DNA from: Lacicoccus halitifaciens
GTDB taxonomy: Bacteria; Bacillota; Bacilli; Staphylococcales; Salinicoccaceae
DNA: 26,063 nucleotides
Reading direction: 5' to 3'
NCBI RefSeq assembly: GCF_040544485.1
Contig: NZ_JBDZDV010000011.1
Coordinates: forward strand, 1-26,063
This document shows, piece after piece, positions 7,762 through 14,603 of the stretch. The translations under genes and the position numbers were made by a program. The notes below the pieces were generated by a model that did no database searches, was not told where the DNA came from, and saw only the letters and a list, made by a program, of their open reading frames with translations. Each line of letters opens with the position of its first letter. Within the stretch, counting starts at the first letter, position 1.

Positions 7762-8634
7762 ATGTCATATAAAAGGCTGTATTACTTTTTCATATTGGGC
7801 CGGGAACGGAATTATTCGGAAGCGGCAAAGAGAATCGGCATCAAGCAGCCGACTTTAAGCCAGCAGATCAACCTTTTGGAAGAGGAGCTGCATATCAGGC
7901 TCTTTTACCGCAGCCCGAGGAAGGTGACGCTGACGGCAGCCGGCGAAGCGCTGTACCGTAAAATTTCAACCATGAAAGAAGAACTGGATGAGACGGTCAA
8001 TGAAATAAAGCACGAATATTCGGATACGAAAACGTTGCGCATCGGTGTGATGCAGGGGGAGCTGACGGATCTCGTCTCCAACGTGCTCATCCGTTTCAAG
8101 ATGGAACACCCTGATGTCCAGTGCGCCCTCTATACGCTGGACCTTTCATCTTCGATGCTTGAGAAGGGGGAGCTCGATCTTTATTTCGATTATGATGCGA
8201 CGGACAATAAAAATAATATGACCTTCTTATATGAGGACGGGTTCAATATCATCTCTTCAAAAGATGTCGGGACTGTCAGGGCCGGGAACCTGTCCGGATA
8301 CCCATGGGTGCTCATGAATGAAAATTATTCATGCAGGCATATATTCAATGATCTCGCTGCCCATAACGGGGTGCACATCAGTCCGGCAATCGAACTGAGT
8401 GACCTGTCCGTCGTCTATAACATGGTGAACAGCGGTATGGGCATCTCACTTGTGTCGGATACTTCCCTCTCTTTTTATGACTCGGAAAACCTGGAGGTCC
8501 AAAAAGTGGAATCACCGCGGCTGAAGCGTAATGTCGTGATGCACCATAATGGGACGGTGAAAACAGGCAGCCTGCTTGATGCGTTTCACCGGATGATCAT
8601 TCAGGAACTGGAGCAGCTCACTATAATAAGATGA
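7762..8634 (+). CDS. LysR-family transcriptional regulator
   Basis: The 290-aa product has an N-terminal winged helix-turn-helix (residues about 3-60, with RNYSEAAKRIGIKQPTLSQQ and LEEELHIRLFYR), then an effector-binding periplasmic-protein-like domain starting near LRIGVMQGELTDLV. The C-terminal domain is typical but gives no clue to the ligand. The ATG at 7762 follows GGAGAAAGGA (about 7750-7758). It is divergent from the HD-hydrolase gene and ends in its own terminator, so control of the HD gene is the simplest reading. Confidence 0.93.
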   Translation: MSYKRLYYFFILGRERNYSEAAKRIGIKQPTLSQQINLLEEELHIRLFYRSPRKVTLTAAGEALYRKISTMKEELDETVNEIKHEYSDTKTLRIGVMQGELTDLVSNVLIRFKMEHPDVQCALYTLDLSSSMLEKGELDLYFDYDATDNKNNMTFLYEDGFNIISSKDVGTVRAGNLSGYPWVLMNENYSCRHIFNDLAAHNGVHISPAIELSDLSVVYNMVNSGMGISLVSDTSLSFYDSENLEVQKVESPRLKRNVVMHHNGTVKTGSLLDAFHRMIIQELEQLTIIR

Positions 8635-8642
8635 ATCATTAT

Positions 8643-8679
8643 ACAGTTTTCCAGATTAATCGTGGAAGACTGTTTTTTT
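8643..8679 (+). terminator. terminator of the lysR gene
   Basis: The 11-bp stem ACAGTTTTCCA (8643-8653) / TGGAAGACTGT (8663-8673) has one G-U pair and a 9-nt loop, and runs into a T tract ending at 8679. Confidence 0.9.
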
Positions 8680-8697
8680 GTGGTCGATCAAGGGTAA
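8672..8697 (+). promoter_or_regulatory. possible sigma-B promoter for the short-chain dehydrogenase
   Basis: GTTTTT (8672-8677), 14 nt, then GGGTAA (8692-8697), resembling the sigma-B consensus GTTTAA-N14-GGGTAT. It overlaps the T tract of the preceding terminator, so the -35 match may be accidental. Several Bacillus dehydrogenases of this kind are sigma-B controlled. Confidence 0.35.
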
Positions 8698-8745
8698 ACG
8701 TGAACTGTATGTAAAATAAGTTCAAATTATTTAGGAGGACTTGAA

Positions 8746-9594
8746 ATGACTGAAGGAACAATCCTTGTGACAGGTGCGGGAACAGGTTTCGGCAAAGGCA
8801 TCGCATTCAGCCTTGCGGAAAAAGGAAAATCGGTGATCGCGAGTGTGGAAGCGATGTCGCAGGTCTCCGCGCTGGAAAAAGAAGCGAAGGACCGCGGACT
8901 TGAAATGAAAATCGAAAAGCTGGACGTGACCAGCGAGAAAGACCGGCAGAAAGCATGGACGTGGGACGTCGATGTACTCGTCAACAACGCAGCAGTCAAA
9001 GAAGGCGGCTCTCTTGTCGACATACCGGAAGACAACCTCCGTCATCAATTCGAGGTGAATACATTCGGCCCGATACTTTTGACGAAAGGATTCGCACGGA
9101 AAATGATTGAGAAGAGACAAGGCAGGATCGTCTTTGTGTCGTCGATTTCGGGGCTCGTCTCCACACCCTTATCCGGACCTTACAACGGCTCCAAACATGC
9201 GCTGGAAGCATTTGCCGAGGCGCTCAGCCAGGAACTCCAGGAGTTCAATGTCGAAGTGGCGACAATCAATCCGGGGCCTTATTTGACCGGATTCAACGAC
9301 CGCGAGTTTGAGACATGGAAAAACTGGCAGGAAGTCGATGAAACGGTATTTGACTACGAGAACCTGGCGTTCCCGATGGAACAGTATGATCCGGAAGAAG
9401 TGATCGAACCATCGGTGAAAGTGATACTTGGTGAAACGAACAGTTACAGGAACGTCATTCCGGAAAGCATGGTGTCCATGATCAAGGACATGCGATCTGA
9501 ATTATGGGATAAAAAGACGGATGAAGCGCTCGGTGAAAGGCATGAAACAGTACAGAATTCATATGATATAGAGCCTGGAACGAAAGCGGAATAA
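8746..9594 (+). CDS. short-chain dehydrogenase/reductase
   Basis: The 282-aa classical SDR has the cofactor motif TGAGTGFG at about residues 9-16, the NNA motif in VLVNNAAV, and the catalytic set Ser in VSSISG and Tyr/Lys in YNGSKHALEAF. The motif order is standard, so it should be an active NAD(P)-dependent oxidoreductase; the substrate is unknown. The C-terminal tail after the catalytic core is long and acidic. The ATG follows TAGGAGG (about 8731-8737). It forms a single-gene unit, with a small GC hairpin just after the stop. Confidence 0.92.
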   Translation: MTEGTILVTGAGTGFGKGIAFSLAEKGKSVIASVEAMSQVSALEKEAKDRGLEMKIEKLDVTSEKDRQKAWTWDVDVLVNNAAVKEGGSLVDIPEDNLRHQFEVNTFGPILLTKGFARKMIEKRQGRIVFVSSISGLVSTPLSGPYNGSKHALEAFAEALSQELQEFNVEVATINPGPYLTGFNDREFETWKNWQEVDETVFDYENLAFPMEQYDPEEVIEPSVKVILGETNSYRNVIPESMVSMIKDMRSELWDKKTDEALGERHETVQNSYDIEPGTKAE

Positions 9595-9606
9595 TATAAA
9601 AAAAGG

Positions 9607-9625
9607 AGTGGGGCATCGCCCCGCT
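9607..9625 (+). terminator. weak terminator-like hairpin after the SDR gene
   Basis: GTGGGGC / GCCCCGC with a 3-nt loop, one G-U pair and only a modest T content after it (TTCCAATTTT). It lies in the leader of the next gene, so partial read-through is possible. Confidence 0.5.
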
Positions 9626-9652
9626 TCCAATTTTCATAATAGGAGTGAGCAC

Positions 9653-10396
9653 ATGACTACACATAGAAAATGGGTCCTGGCATACTTTATCTTCTTCGTC
9701 CTCATGGTGGTTGCCAATTACACCGCAGGGCAGATGGGCTCGGATGTAGGCGGGACGGCCAATGAGAATGAAACCATCATCCAGCCGGCAGGATTTGCCT
9801 TTTCGATTTGGGGTTTGATCTATACCCTGCTTTTCATATGGATCATATATTTATTCTTTTCCAAAAAGGATAGATCATACATTACAGAACGTCTGAAATT
9901 CTGGCCGATCGCCAATTTCATATTGAATGGCCTATGGATTTTCGTCTTCACACAGGAGTGGCTCTTTGCTTCCGTCATCGTGATTGCAGCAATGTTGTAT
10001 ACTCTTGCGGAAATTTATACTTCAATCAGCGAAACCAATCATAACTGGTTCGACAGATTTCCGTTCGCGATATACTTTGCCTGGGTGACACTGGCGACCA
10101 TCGTCAACATCTTCACATGGGTCACCGACCTCAATATCGACACCATTTTAGGAATGGGCGAATTGACGTGGACCATACTGCTGCTGATTATAGCAGGCAT
10201 CATCGGCATTGCGATCGCGATATTCTTCAAAGACTGGGTCTATCCGCTTGTCCTGATATGGCCTCTAATCGGCATATATGCAGAAAGCGGCGATGTCTCG
10301 ACCGGACTCAACATCACATTGCTGATCGTGGGCATCGCACTTGCGATTATAGCGATTATAGTCATCGTCCAGAAAGCGAGAGCGTTGAGGGTTTAA
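9653..10396 (+). CDS. TspO/MBR-related tryptophan-rich membrane protein
   Basis: The 247-aa polytopic protein has about seven hydrophobic segments. The first five follow the TspO pattern: a first helix from residue 7, IQPAGFAFSIWGLIYTLLF (the conserved proline-to-W..LY region), WPIANFILNGLWIFVF, a fourth helix before YTSISETN, and FAIYFAWVTLATIVNIFTWV. Two further helices follow. TspO proteins bind porphyrins and are linked to stress and tetrapyrrole handling; this longer relative has no assigned role. An in-frame start lies upstream at 9608, but TAGGAGTGAG (9640-9648) supports the ATG at 9653. Confidence 0.75.
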   Translation: MTTHRKWVLAYFIFFVLMVVANYTAGQMGSDVGGTANENETIIQPAGFAFSIWGLIYTLLFIWIIYLFFSKKDRSYITERLKFWPIANFILNGLWIFVFTQEWLFASVIVIAAMLYTLAEIYTSISETNHNWFDRFPFAIYFAWVTLATIVNIFTWVTDLNIDTILGMGELTWTILLLIIAGIIGIAIAIFFKDWVYPLVLIWPLIGIYAESGDVSTGLNITLLIVGIALAIIAIIVIVQKARALRV

Positions 10397-10450
10397 AGTC
10401 AGCATATGGATATAGCCCCCTTTGGCCGGGGAGCGACGCCATTGCTGCTC

Positions 10451-10548
10451 GGCGGATATCGTATAACTTCTGATTTCGAGAAGACTTATACGATTATGGA
10501 GGCGGATATCGTATAACTTCTGATTTCGAGGAGACTTATACGATTTCG
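10451..10548. repeat. 50-bp tandem hairpin repeat, two units
   Basis: Two units start at 10451 and 10501 with a 50-bp period and differ at one base over the first 45. Each contains CGTATAACTTC, TGATTTC and GAGAAGACTTATACG. The outer arms CGTATAA/TTATACG and inner CTTCT/AGAAG can form a hairpin with a 2-nt bulge. The TGATTTC copies are at 10471-10477 and 10521-10527. The stretch 10397-10588 holds no supported gene. Confidence 0.92.
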
Positions 10549-10588
10549 AAGTCGCGGCAGATTCTGACTTCCTTCAGCGCTAAATAAA

Positions 10589-10627
10589 AAAACATCGAAT
10601 CAACGATATAGGTTGATTCGATGTTTT
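10589..10627. terminator. bidirectional terminator between the TspO-like and OCD genes
   Basis: A perfect 16-bp stem (10589-10604 with 10612-10627; core ACATCGAATCAAC) with a 7-nt loop. A-rich and T-rich flanks suit both convergent genes. Confidence 0.94.
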
Positions 10628-10646
10628 ATTTTGCCTGAAATCCGGC

Positions 10647-11594
10647 TCACCGTAAGTTTTTGACTTTCATCACGCCGTTCGCCACTGCAAGGTCGAAATA
10701 ACCGGCACCGACACATTTGTAGAGGGTGATTTCCTCACCCGACTGCCTTAAGAACTCCGCATCGAAAATATCTGCGAGGCTGCCGTCGATGTCATCCCAT
10801 GAGATGATGCCTTCCTCCACTGCCTTGATGATTTCGCCCGCTTCTTCCTTGGCACCGTCCATATCATCAAGATAAATCTGTCCGGCTTTCCTCACGGTTT
10901 CCATATCCATTTCAATCATTTCGGGTGTGAATGAACCGACCCCGTTGAGATGTGTGCCGTCTTTCAACGCGTCACCGTCAAAAACAGGGGTCTTGGACTG
11001 GGTGGCACAGTTCACGATATCACTTTCTTCGACCAGCCGGTTGACGTCATCCGCAATTTCCACCGGGATCTCGATTCCGAAATCCTGCAAATCCTGTTTG
11101 AACGTTTCGGCTTTGCTCCGTGTCCTGTTGAATAAAACCATCTTCCTGATTTTGCGGACTTCAAGTACGCCGAGAACCTGTTCGAAGGCCATCCTGCCGG
11201 TGCCGATCACACCGAGCACGCCGGCATCTTTCCTTGCGAGTTTATCTGTCGCAATGGCGGTCATCGCCCCGGTGCGCAATCTCGTCAAATAGGATGCTTC
11301 AAGGGAGGCGATGTGTTTGCCGTCATTCAGATCAGTAACAAGGATATTGCCCTGGGTCGTCGGCAGATCGGCGTTTTCCGGAAAAATCGACACCGTTTTG
11401 ATGATCGAGACTTTCTGTTCCGTGCTGATGCATGGCATATACAGCATGGACGAATGATCGCTCGCAGGCAGGACGATCCTGTTCGCCTCCACCAGCCTGC
11501 CGTTCCTGTAATCATCCAAAATCATCTTCACATCTTCAATCGCATGATGAATCCTGTAAGTTTCCTGAATCTCTCCATCCGTTAAGAAATGCAT
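10647..11594 (-). CDS. ornithine cyclodeaminase / mu-crystallin family protein
   Basis: The 315-aa product has the fold of the OCD/mu-crystallin family, whose members are ornithine cyclodeaminases, ketimine (pyrroline/piperideine-2-carboxylate) reductases or amino-acid dehydrogenases. The substrate part includes the conserved Lys in SIIKTVSIFPEN and RTGAMTAIATDKLA. The dinucleotide motif GTGRMA lies at residues 131-136, and FNRTRSKAE follows the next strand, an arrangement often linked to NADPH. It lies 71 bp downstream of the flavin amino-acid oxidase gene on the same strand and shares its terminator, so the two probably form one operon. Given that partner, an imine reductase is at least as likely as a cyclodeaminase. 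Confidence 0.85.
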   Translation of the reverse strand: MHFLTDGEIQETYRIHHAIEDVKMILDDYRNGRLVEANRIVLPASDHSSMLYMPCISTEQKVSIIKTVSIFPENADLPTTQGNILVTDLNDGKHIASLEASYLTRLRTGAMTAIATDKLARKDAGVLGVIGTGRMAFEQVLGVLEVRKIRKMVLFNRTRSKAETFKQDLQDFGIEIPVEIADDVNRLVEESDIVNCATQSKTPVFDGDALKDGTHLNGVGSFTPEMIEMDMETVRKAGQIYLDDMDGAKEEAGEIIKAVEEGIISWDDIDGSLADIFDAEFLRQSGEEITLYKCVGAGYFDLAVANGVMKVKNLR

Positions 11595-11665
11595 GGTTTA
11601 TTCTCCCTTTCAAAAATCATTTTCCATATTCCCTTTATTGTATCACGGAGGAGGATGCTTTGAAT

Positions 11666-12820
11666 TTACAACTTGGCTGAACCTTTTTTCTCATACAGTG
11701 CTTCCCGTGTGATGGAGAATTCGGAGATATCATGTTCAGTTTCACCTTCAGTGATGAGCTGGGTGAAGATCTCCCCGATCACCGGTACGTATTTGAAACC
11801 ATGGCCCGAGAATCCGCCGGCTATAAGGATATTTTCATGTTCAGGGTGCCGGTCGATGATGAAGTCTTCATCCGGAGTATTGTTGAAGATGCATGCGACA
11901 CCCCTGTTGAGCTTACCATTGGCCTCTTTCATATATTCGCCCAGGAAATTCCTCAAGTTCTCTTCATCTTTTTCATACGCACCGAAGTTTTTATCCATAT
12001 TTTCAGGTTCATCATCATCCTCTGAATCACCGTTGAAGCGCCCGATTTTGACCCCGGTCCCGTCTATACTTGGAAATCCGTAGAATGCCCCGTTTCTCGT
12101 TCTTCCGATGAAGCCGGGGAAATTATCGGAACTGTAAAATGCTTCATCAGCTTCGAACCAGGCGATTGTACGCCTTGAAGGCTGCAGTTTCAGATCCAGC
12201 CCAAGGTCTTTGAGGAACCGTCCCGTCCATCCGCCGGCAGACAGGATGATCTGATCTCCCGTGAAAGTATCGTGTTCAGTTTTCACGGTCACTTTATCTT
12301 CTTCCGGATGAATGCTTTTTACGGGGGTATCGATCAACAGCTTGGCACCATTTTGAAGTGCGAGCCTCCGATATGTCCGGATGGCGTTCTCCCCCATGAT
12401 GACGCCGCCTTTTTCTTCGTAATAACCGATGTCCAGATCCTCGCCCTGCATATCCGGCCAGCGTTCCCGGATCTCCTCTTGTGTGAGTGTCTCGATTTCC
12501 AGGCCGTATTCACGTGCACCTTCTATCGTATTCGCAAGGAACTCGGAACCTTCGTAACCGAAGTTGATGATGCCGGTTTCCCGGAAAATCTCATCTTCTG
12601 AATGCTCCTGCAGCTCGTTCCACATCTCCTGGGAGCGCAGGGCAAGCGGGATATAATGAAGCCCTTCGCCCACTGCATGCCGTATCAGCCTCGTGTCCCC
12701 GCCGTGGCTGCCGTGCGCATGAGGCGGATCATATGCATCAACCATCAATACTTTCAGTCCCTTTTCAGATAAATAATAACCTGAAGACATTCCCATTGCG
12801 CCTGCGCCTACTATAATCAC
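11666..12820 (-). CDS. FAD-dependent monomeric sarcosine / N-methyl-amino-acid oxidase family
   Basis: The product closely follows Bacillus monomeric sarcosine oxidase and N-methyltryptophan oxidase: IIVGAGAMGM flavin motif, SHGGDTRLIRHA, the oxygen-activating Lys in GTGVKIG, the Cys in ACIFNNTPDEDF that would carry covalent FAD, and AGGFSGHGFKY. It should oxidise a secondary or N-methyl amino acid with release of peroxide. The coordinates use the first canonical codon, a GTG at 12820, which has no ribosome site. AGGAG at 12849-12853 instead points to an in-frame ATC at 12839-12841, which would add seven residues including KHYDVIIVGAG and match family length (391 aa). It is the first gene of an operon with the OCD-family gene. 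Confidence 0.92.
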   Translation of the reverse strand: MIIVGAGAMGMSSGYYLSEKGLKVLMVDAYDPPHAHGSHGGDTRLIRHAVGEGLHYIPLALRSQEMWNELQEHSEDEIFRETGIINFGYEGSEFLANTIEGAREYGLEIETLTQEEIRERWPDMQGEDLDIGYYEEKGGVIMGENAIRTYRRLALQNGAKLLIDTPVKSIHPEEDKVTVKTEHDTFTGDQIILSAGGWTGRFLKDLGLDLKLQPSRRTIAWFEADEAFYSSDNFPGFIGRTRNGAFYGFPSIDGTGVKIGRFNGDSEDDDEPENMDKNFGAYEKDEENLRNFLGEYMKEANGKLNRGVACIFNNTPDEDFIIDRHPEHENILIAGGFSGHGFKYVPVIGEIFTQLITEGETEHDISEFSITREALYEKKGSAKL

Positions 12821-12865
12821 GTCATAATGTTTGTTGGTGATAAGATCACTCCTAATGAATAGTCA

Positions 12866-12904
12866 GCGGCAGAGAGGTTTTTTATGCCGCTTTTTCCCCT
12901 CTCT
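12866..12904 (-). ncRNA. candidate structured 5' leader (overlapping stems) of the oxidase operon
   Basis: On the minus strand AGAGAGG (12904-12898) can pair with CCTCTCT (12877-12871), and GCGGC (12890-12886) in that loop can pair with GCCGC (12870-12866) directly after it. The pairings interlock, so they form either a pseudoknot or two exclusive hairpins, and the connecting loops are A-rich. The element would start at the first transcribed base of the predicted promoter and end 11 nt before the ribosome binding site. It matches no riboswitch class that I recognise. Confidence 0.4.
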
Positions 12905-12910
12905 ACCACG

Positions 12911-12938
12911 AATATAAAGTAATTAATCACAAAATCAA
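12911..12938 (-). promoter_or_regulatory. promoter of the oxidase-OCD operon
   Basis: On the minus strand TTGATT (12938-12933), a 16-nt spacer and TATATT (12916-12911). The predicted start is close to 12904. Confidence 0.6.
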
Positions 12939-12978
12939 GAAATCGCTTTCAATTGACTGCATTATGAAACTGAATTTT

Positions 12979-13006
12979 TTGAAAATTATCAGATTCATGA
13001 GATAAT
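12979..13006 (+). promoter_or_regulatory. promoter of the 91-aa protein gene
   Basis: TTGAAA (12979-12984), a 16-nt spacer and GATAAT (13001-13006), 57 bp upstream of the start codon. Confidence 0.6.
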
Positions 13007-13062
13007 GAACGTAAGCACGGGACACACAGGGAATTCCATTATGGAGAGGGGGTGGACATCTA

Positions 13063-13338
13063 ATGGGCAAGAAGACGAAATTGATCACGGCAGCAGGTGT
13101 AACGGCAGGTGCCCTTTATGTAAGCGCCAATACCGAGAAAGTGAAGAAAGGTATTGATAAGGGCATGGAGATGGCAGTCAGCCAGGTTGGTAAATGGACG
13201 GATGATCCATATATCAAAAACCTCGGCAGGCCGGAAGATTTGAGTGATTCCAATATGGTGGACGAAGGCGCGATGACGAGTGTCCTGTACTATTACGAAT
13301 TGAGGGAAGCTTCACGTAAAAAAGCACAGAGCGGATAA
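13063..13338 (+). CDS. small protein of unknown function with an N-terminal hydrophobic segment
   Basis: I do not recognise this 91-aa protein. It has a basic start (MGKKTK), one hydrophobic stretch (residues about 7-22, LITAAGVTAGALYVSA) that could be a membrane anchor or signal, then a mostly helical, charged body with the segment GKWTDDPYIKNLGRP and a tail ending in YYYELREASRKKAQ. There is no Cys and no lipobox. Its reality is supported by a good promoter, a strong ribosome site (GGAGAGGGGGTGG, 13043-13055) and a terminator right behind it. Confidence 0.8.
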   Translation: MGKKTKLITAAGVTAGALYVSANTEKVKKGIDKGMEMAVSQVGKWTDDPYIKNLGRPEDLSDSNMVDEGAMTSVLYYYELREASRKKAQSG

Positions 13339-13340
13339 AG

Positions 13341-13369
13341 AGCGGGGACAGAGTCCCTGTTCTTTTTTT
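13341..13369 (+). terminator. terminator of the 91-aa protein gene
   Basis: The 9-bp stem 13341-13349 / 13353-13361 (core GGGAC/GTCCC, two G-U pairs) is followed by seven T's. The T tract overlaps the stop codon of the convergent methyltransferase gene. Confidence 0.85.
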
Positions 13370-14012
13370 AATCTTTCAGTTTGAATGTCATATACCTGAC
13401 ATTGTTTGTATGGATGATTTCCAGTCCTGAAGCACCGGCAATATATTCAAGCGTTTTCGGGGTATAAAATGAAACATGCGTCGGGTCACGCATATAATGC
13501 CACTGTTTAAAATGTTCCGGGTCGTTTTTATGGAACAGGGTCATGACGGCGAGTATGCCATCCGCTTTCAAGAGCCTGGCAAAGAGCCTGAAGTGATGGA
13601 CGGGATCTGCCATGTGCTCCACCACTTCGGTCGCTGTGATGAGGTCATACTTTTTATCCTCATAAATCGTCTCAGGCGCATAAAATTTATCATATATATC
13701 CATACGGTACCGGTGGCGTTCCAAAAGCCCGGCAAGCACGGGGGAAGGGCCGCTGCCGAAGTCGAGCCCGTCTTTCCCCGCAGGGGCGTAGGGGAAGACG
13801 GCATCATTTAAAAATTTGTAGAAAAAGTCGACATAATGCGGGTCATCTATTGAGTTGCGGTGGAGGTCATACACCTCCTTTTCGTCATCCAGGGAGAGTG
13901 TCCCGCTTTCATTTCGTGATATATACTCGCATTCCGGACAGTGGAAGAAGGTTTCTTTCGGGCCGTACAGCATGGCCGTGTCCGACCCGCAAATCCTGCA
14001 GAAATGACTCAT
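13368..14012 (-). CDS. zinc-ribbon class I SAM-dependent methyltransferase
   Basis: The 214-aa product starts with a four-cysteine zinc ribbon (CRICGS ... CPECEY, residues about 5-30). A Rossmann methyltransferase domain follows: motif I GLDFGSGPSPVLAGLL, an acidic residue after RMDIYDKFY, and a YDLITATEVVEHMADP motif II/post-II block. A later SFYTPKTLEYIA segment is also typical of the broad Methyltransf_11/23 type. The target is unknown. An ATG at 14027 is in frame, but GGGGGA sits 8 nt before the ATG at 14012. It lies 19 bp after the SprT-like gene on the same strand, so they are probably co-transcribed. Confidence 0.85.
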   Translation of the reverse strand: MSHFCRICGSDTAMLYGPKETFFHCPECEYISRNESGTLSLDDEKEVYDLHRNSIDDPHYVDFFYKFLNDAVFPYAPAGKDGLDFGSGPSPVLAGLLERHRYRMDIYDKFYAPETIYEDKKYDLITATEVVEHMADPVHHFRLFARLLKADGILAVMTLFHKNDPEHFKQWHYMRDPTHVSFYTPKTLEYIAGASGLEIIHTNNVRYMTFKLKD

Positions 14013-14031
14013 ATTGATGTCCCCCATTCTG

Positions 14032-14505
14032 TTATTGATGCTGCACGATCCCTCTGTAGACGAATCTGCCGCGGCAGCTGCGGCATCTGTAGCGCTTCTC
14101 GTACCCCTTCATATTTTTGCTGAAGCTGTATCTGCACTTCCTGCATTCATATAAAAAAGATTCGCCTCTGTATTGGTAGCTCCGTGTCCTTGAAATGCCG
14201 AGCCGGTCCAATGTGCGGATGAATGCCGCATCCGAATCCCTGTAGGGCTGTCCGGTCTTATACAGGGCGTAATGCACGCACTCATGATACAGGACATCGA
14301 GTACGGCGGTTTTTTCATTGTTTGTGATGAAGCTCTCCGAAATGACGATTTCGCTGCCGGTGACTTCATTCCCGCGATACTTCAAGATGAAGACGCCGAG
14401 CTTCGATTTCATGCGTTTTGATATGCGGATGGGTATTTCAAGCTCCAGGCTGAAATTGCTGCGCAGGAATTTCTCTGCACAGCGTCTCAATTCAAATTCG
14501 TTCAA
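14032..14505 (-). CDS. SprT-like zinc metallopeptidase-family protein
   Basis: The 157-aa product has the HExxH zinc motif as HECVHYAL (His74, Glu75, His78 from the chosen start) preceded by VLDVLYH, and a C-terminal zinc ribbon with CRKC and CRSC pairs, the SprT domain plan. Bacterial SprT-like proteins are poorly characterised; eukaryotic relatives cleave DNA-protein crosslinks. Start choice is uncertain: TTG at 14520, GTG at 14514 and TTG at 14505 are all in frame, no ATG is available, and GAGAG is correctly placed only for 14505. It is the upstream gene of a pair with the zinc-ribbon methyltransferase. Confidence 0.82.
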   Translation of the reverse strand: MNEFELRRCAEKFLRSNFSLELEIPIRISKRMKSKLGVFILKYRGNEVTGSEIVISESFITNNEKTAVLDVLYHECVHYALYKTGQPYRDSDAAFIRTLDRLGISRTRSYQYRGESFLYECRKCRYSFSKNMKGYEKRYRCRSCRGRFVYRGIVQHQ

Positions 14506-14560
14506 GGCAATCACTCTCAATCATATATAATTTCAAACATCCCATCCAATGGAAATAAAA

Positions 14561-14595
14561 TCCCGGGTGAGATAAATATCATTCATCACCCGGGA
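14561..14595 (-). terminator. terminator of queT
   Basis: A perfect 10-bp stem TCCCGGGTGA (14561-14570) / TCACCCGGGA (14586-14595) with a 15-nt loop; on the minus strand it runs into TTTTATTT. Confidence 0.88.
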
Positions 14596-14603
14596 AATAT
14601 CAT

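Noticed and set aside
8678..9211. Long antisense frames opposite the SDR gene
   Set aside because: The plus-strand frame has full SDR motifs; the antisense frames have no ribosome sites or recognisable domains.
10397..10588. Possible small gene between the TspO-like and OCD genes
   Set aside because: The only open frame is a shadow of the upstream gene; the stretch is taken up by the hairpin repeats and terminator.
12866..12895. Plus-strand terminator (GCGGC...GCCGC followed by TTTTT)
   Set aside because: No plus-strand gene ends before it; the same bases make better sense as part of the minus-strand leader.
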